From the NCBI GenBank assembly GCA_038200435.1, contig JBBPXY010000059.1, positions 12,010-76,009 on the forward strand: 64,000 nucleotides of DNA, given 5' to 3'. Made by a program: the position numbers and the translations under genes. The notes under the pieces are model-generated. The model was not told where the DNA came from. It was given only the letters and a program-made list of their open reading frames with translations, and made no database searches. Shown piece by piece: positions 63,493 through 64,000 of the stretch (position 1 is its first letter; each line of letters starts with the position of its first letter). This DNA comes from JBBPXY01 sp038200435 (lineage in GTDB: Bacteria > Actinomycetota > Thermoleophilia > Solirubrobacterales > Solirubrobacteraceae).

Positions 63493-64000
63493 CTACAGCC
63501 CGTACGAGCGCCCGATGACGTCGAGCATGATCTCGTCGGTGCCCGCCCCGATGCGGTTGAGGCGCATGTCGCGCCACACGCGCTCGACGCCGTACTCCCT
63601 CATGTATCCGGCGCCGCCGTGGATCTGAATGCACTCGTCGGCCACCTCGACCGCGATCCGCGAGGCGTGCAGCTTCGCCATCGAGATCTCGCGCACGGGG
63701 TACTCGCCGTTGGCAAAGCGCCAGGCGGTGACGTAGTTCATCTGCCTCGCGGACTCGATCTTCGTCGCCATCTCGGCGAACTTGTGGCGGATCACCTGGA
63801 ACTTGCCGATGGCCTTGCCGAAGGCGACCCGCTCCTGCGCGTACTGCAGGGTCTGCTCGAAGCAGCGCTGGGCGCCGGCCACGCATCCGGCCGCGCCGAT
63901 CAGGCGCTCGCCCTGAAGCTCCCACAGGATGTGGTAGAAGCCCTTGCCCTCCTGCCCGAGCATCGCGCTCGCGGGCACGCGCACGTCCTGGAACGCGAGG
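63493..64000 (-). CDS. Acyl-CoA dehydrogenase, C-terminal part
   Basis: Only the last 168 or so residues are in the window; the gene runs off the right edge. The sequence LAFQDVRVPASAMLGQEGKG, then QYAQERVAFGKAIGKFQVIRHK, ADECIQIHGGAGYMREYGVE and RIGAGTDEIMLDVIGRSYGL is a standard acyl-CoA dehydrogenase C-terminal domain. It is similar in type to the enzyme at 55655-56791, again with Gly in the position of the short-chain catalytic Glu. It lies 45 bp from the start of the MoxR operon and on the same strand. Confidence 0.94.
   Translation of the reverse strand, partial: LAFQDVRVPASAMLGQEGKGFYHILWELQGERLIGAAGCVAGAQRCFEQTLQYAQERVAFGKAIGKFQVIRHKFAEMATKIESARQMNYVTAWRFANGEYPVREISMAKLHASRIAVEVADECIQIHGGAGYMREYGVERVWRDMRLNRIGAGTDEIMLDVIGRSYGL

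Overview
The window is very GC-rich, densely coded chromosomal DNA from an actinobacterium. The gene content fits class Thermoleophilia (Solirubrobacterales-like) best: rplQ followed by truA, an NAD-dependent DNA ligase, ECF sigma factors fused to zinc-finger anti-sigma modules, stand-alone biotinyl and SCP2 proteins, and frequent GTG/TTG starts. I see no insertion sequence, prophage, CRISPR array or replication origin. The lineage is inferred from gene content, not from a marker-gene comparison.

Layout. 1-4517 (+): end of rplQ, truA, a CysE-like acetyltransferase, surE, ligA. 4441-11678: dacB, a patatin-like lipase, then a minus-strand run of Nif3-like protein, a 59-residue gene with a strong ribosome binding site, a long-chain acyl-CoA ligase, a small membrane protein and a HisC-like aminotransferase. 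11806-22039 is a regulatory and surface stretch: three ECF sigma factors (two fused to a zinc finger, a membrane helix and an external tail), tRNA-Pro(CGG), a GT39 glycosyltransferase, a membrane HD-GYP protein, a metallo-hydrolase, a degenerate sugar nucleotidyltransferase and a PAS-SARP regulator. 22095-24712: DMT permease, CcdA, and a ZIP transporter preceded by a DtxR/IdeR-like box. A 366-bp gap full of hairpins follows.

25079-35557: SDR, GH15 enzyme, SCP2 protein and iron-type alcohol dehydrogenase, then a minus-strand secreted-carbohydrate operon (PQQ-type sugar dehydrogenase, GH31, GH30). 35569-40799: epimerase, NUDIX hydrolase, rubredoxin, DUF1707 protein, bioA, and a membrane spermidine-synthase-like protein. 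40889-45489 (-): a biotin-centred run of biotinyl protein, enoyl-CoA hydratase, VOC protein, bioB, bioF and bioD. Upstream lies an orphan prepilin gene that appears frameshifted.

46074-54644: glpK, plsC-like acyltransferase, ftsH, an AHL-lactonase-like hydrolase, a catalytically degenerate SDR, two CDF-type transporters in tandem, a DUF1232 protein and inorganic pyrophosphatase. 54777-63447: SDR, acyl-CoA dehydrogenase and RDD protein, divergent SpoIIM-like protein, then a five-gene minus-strand operon (membrane protein, DUF4129, DUF4350, MoxR ATPase, DUF58) joined by 4-nt overlaps. The window closes inside a second acyl-CoA dehydrogenase.

No wholly new system stands out. The most interesting items are the sigma/anti-sigma fusions beside a cysteine-PAS SARP regulator, the hairpin-dense intergenic region, the metal-box ZIP gene, the bioB leader hairpin that covers the ribosome binding site, the 59-residue gene with its palindrome, and several degenerate enzymes.
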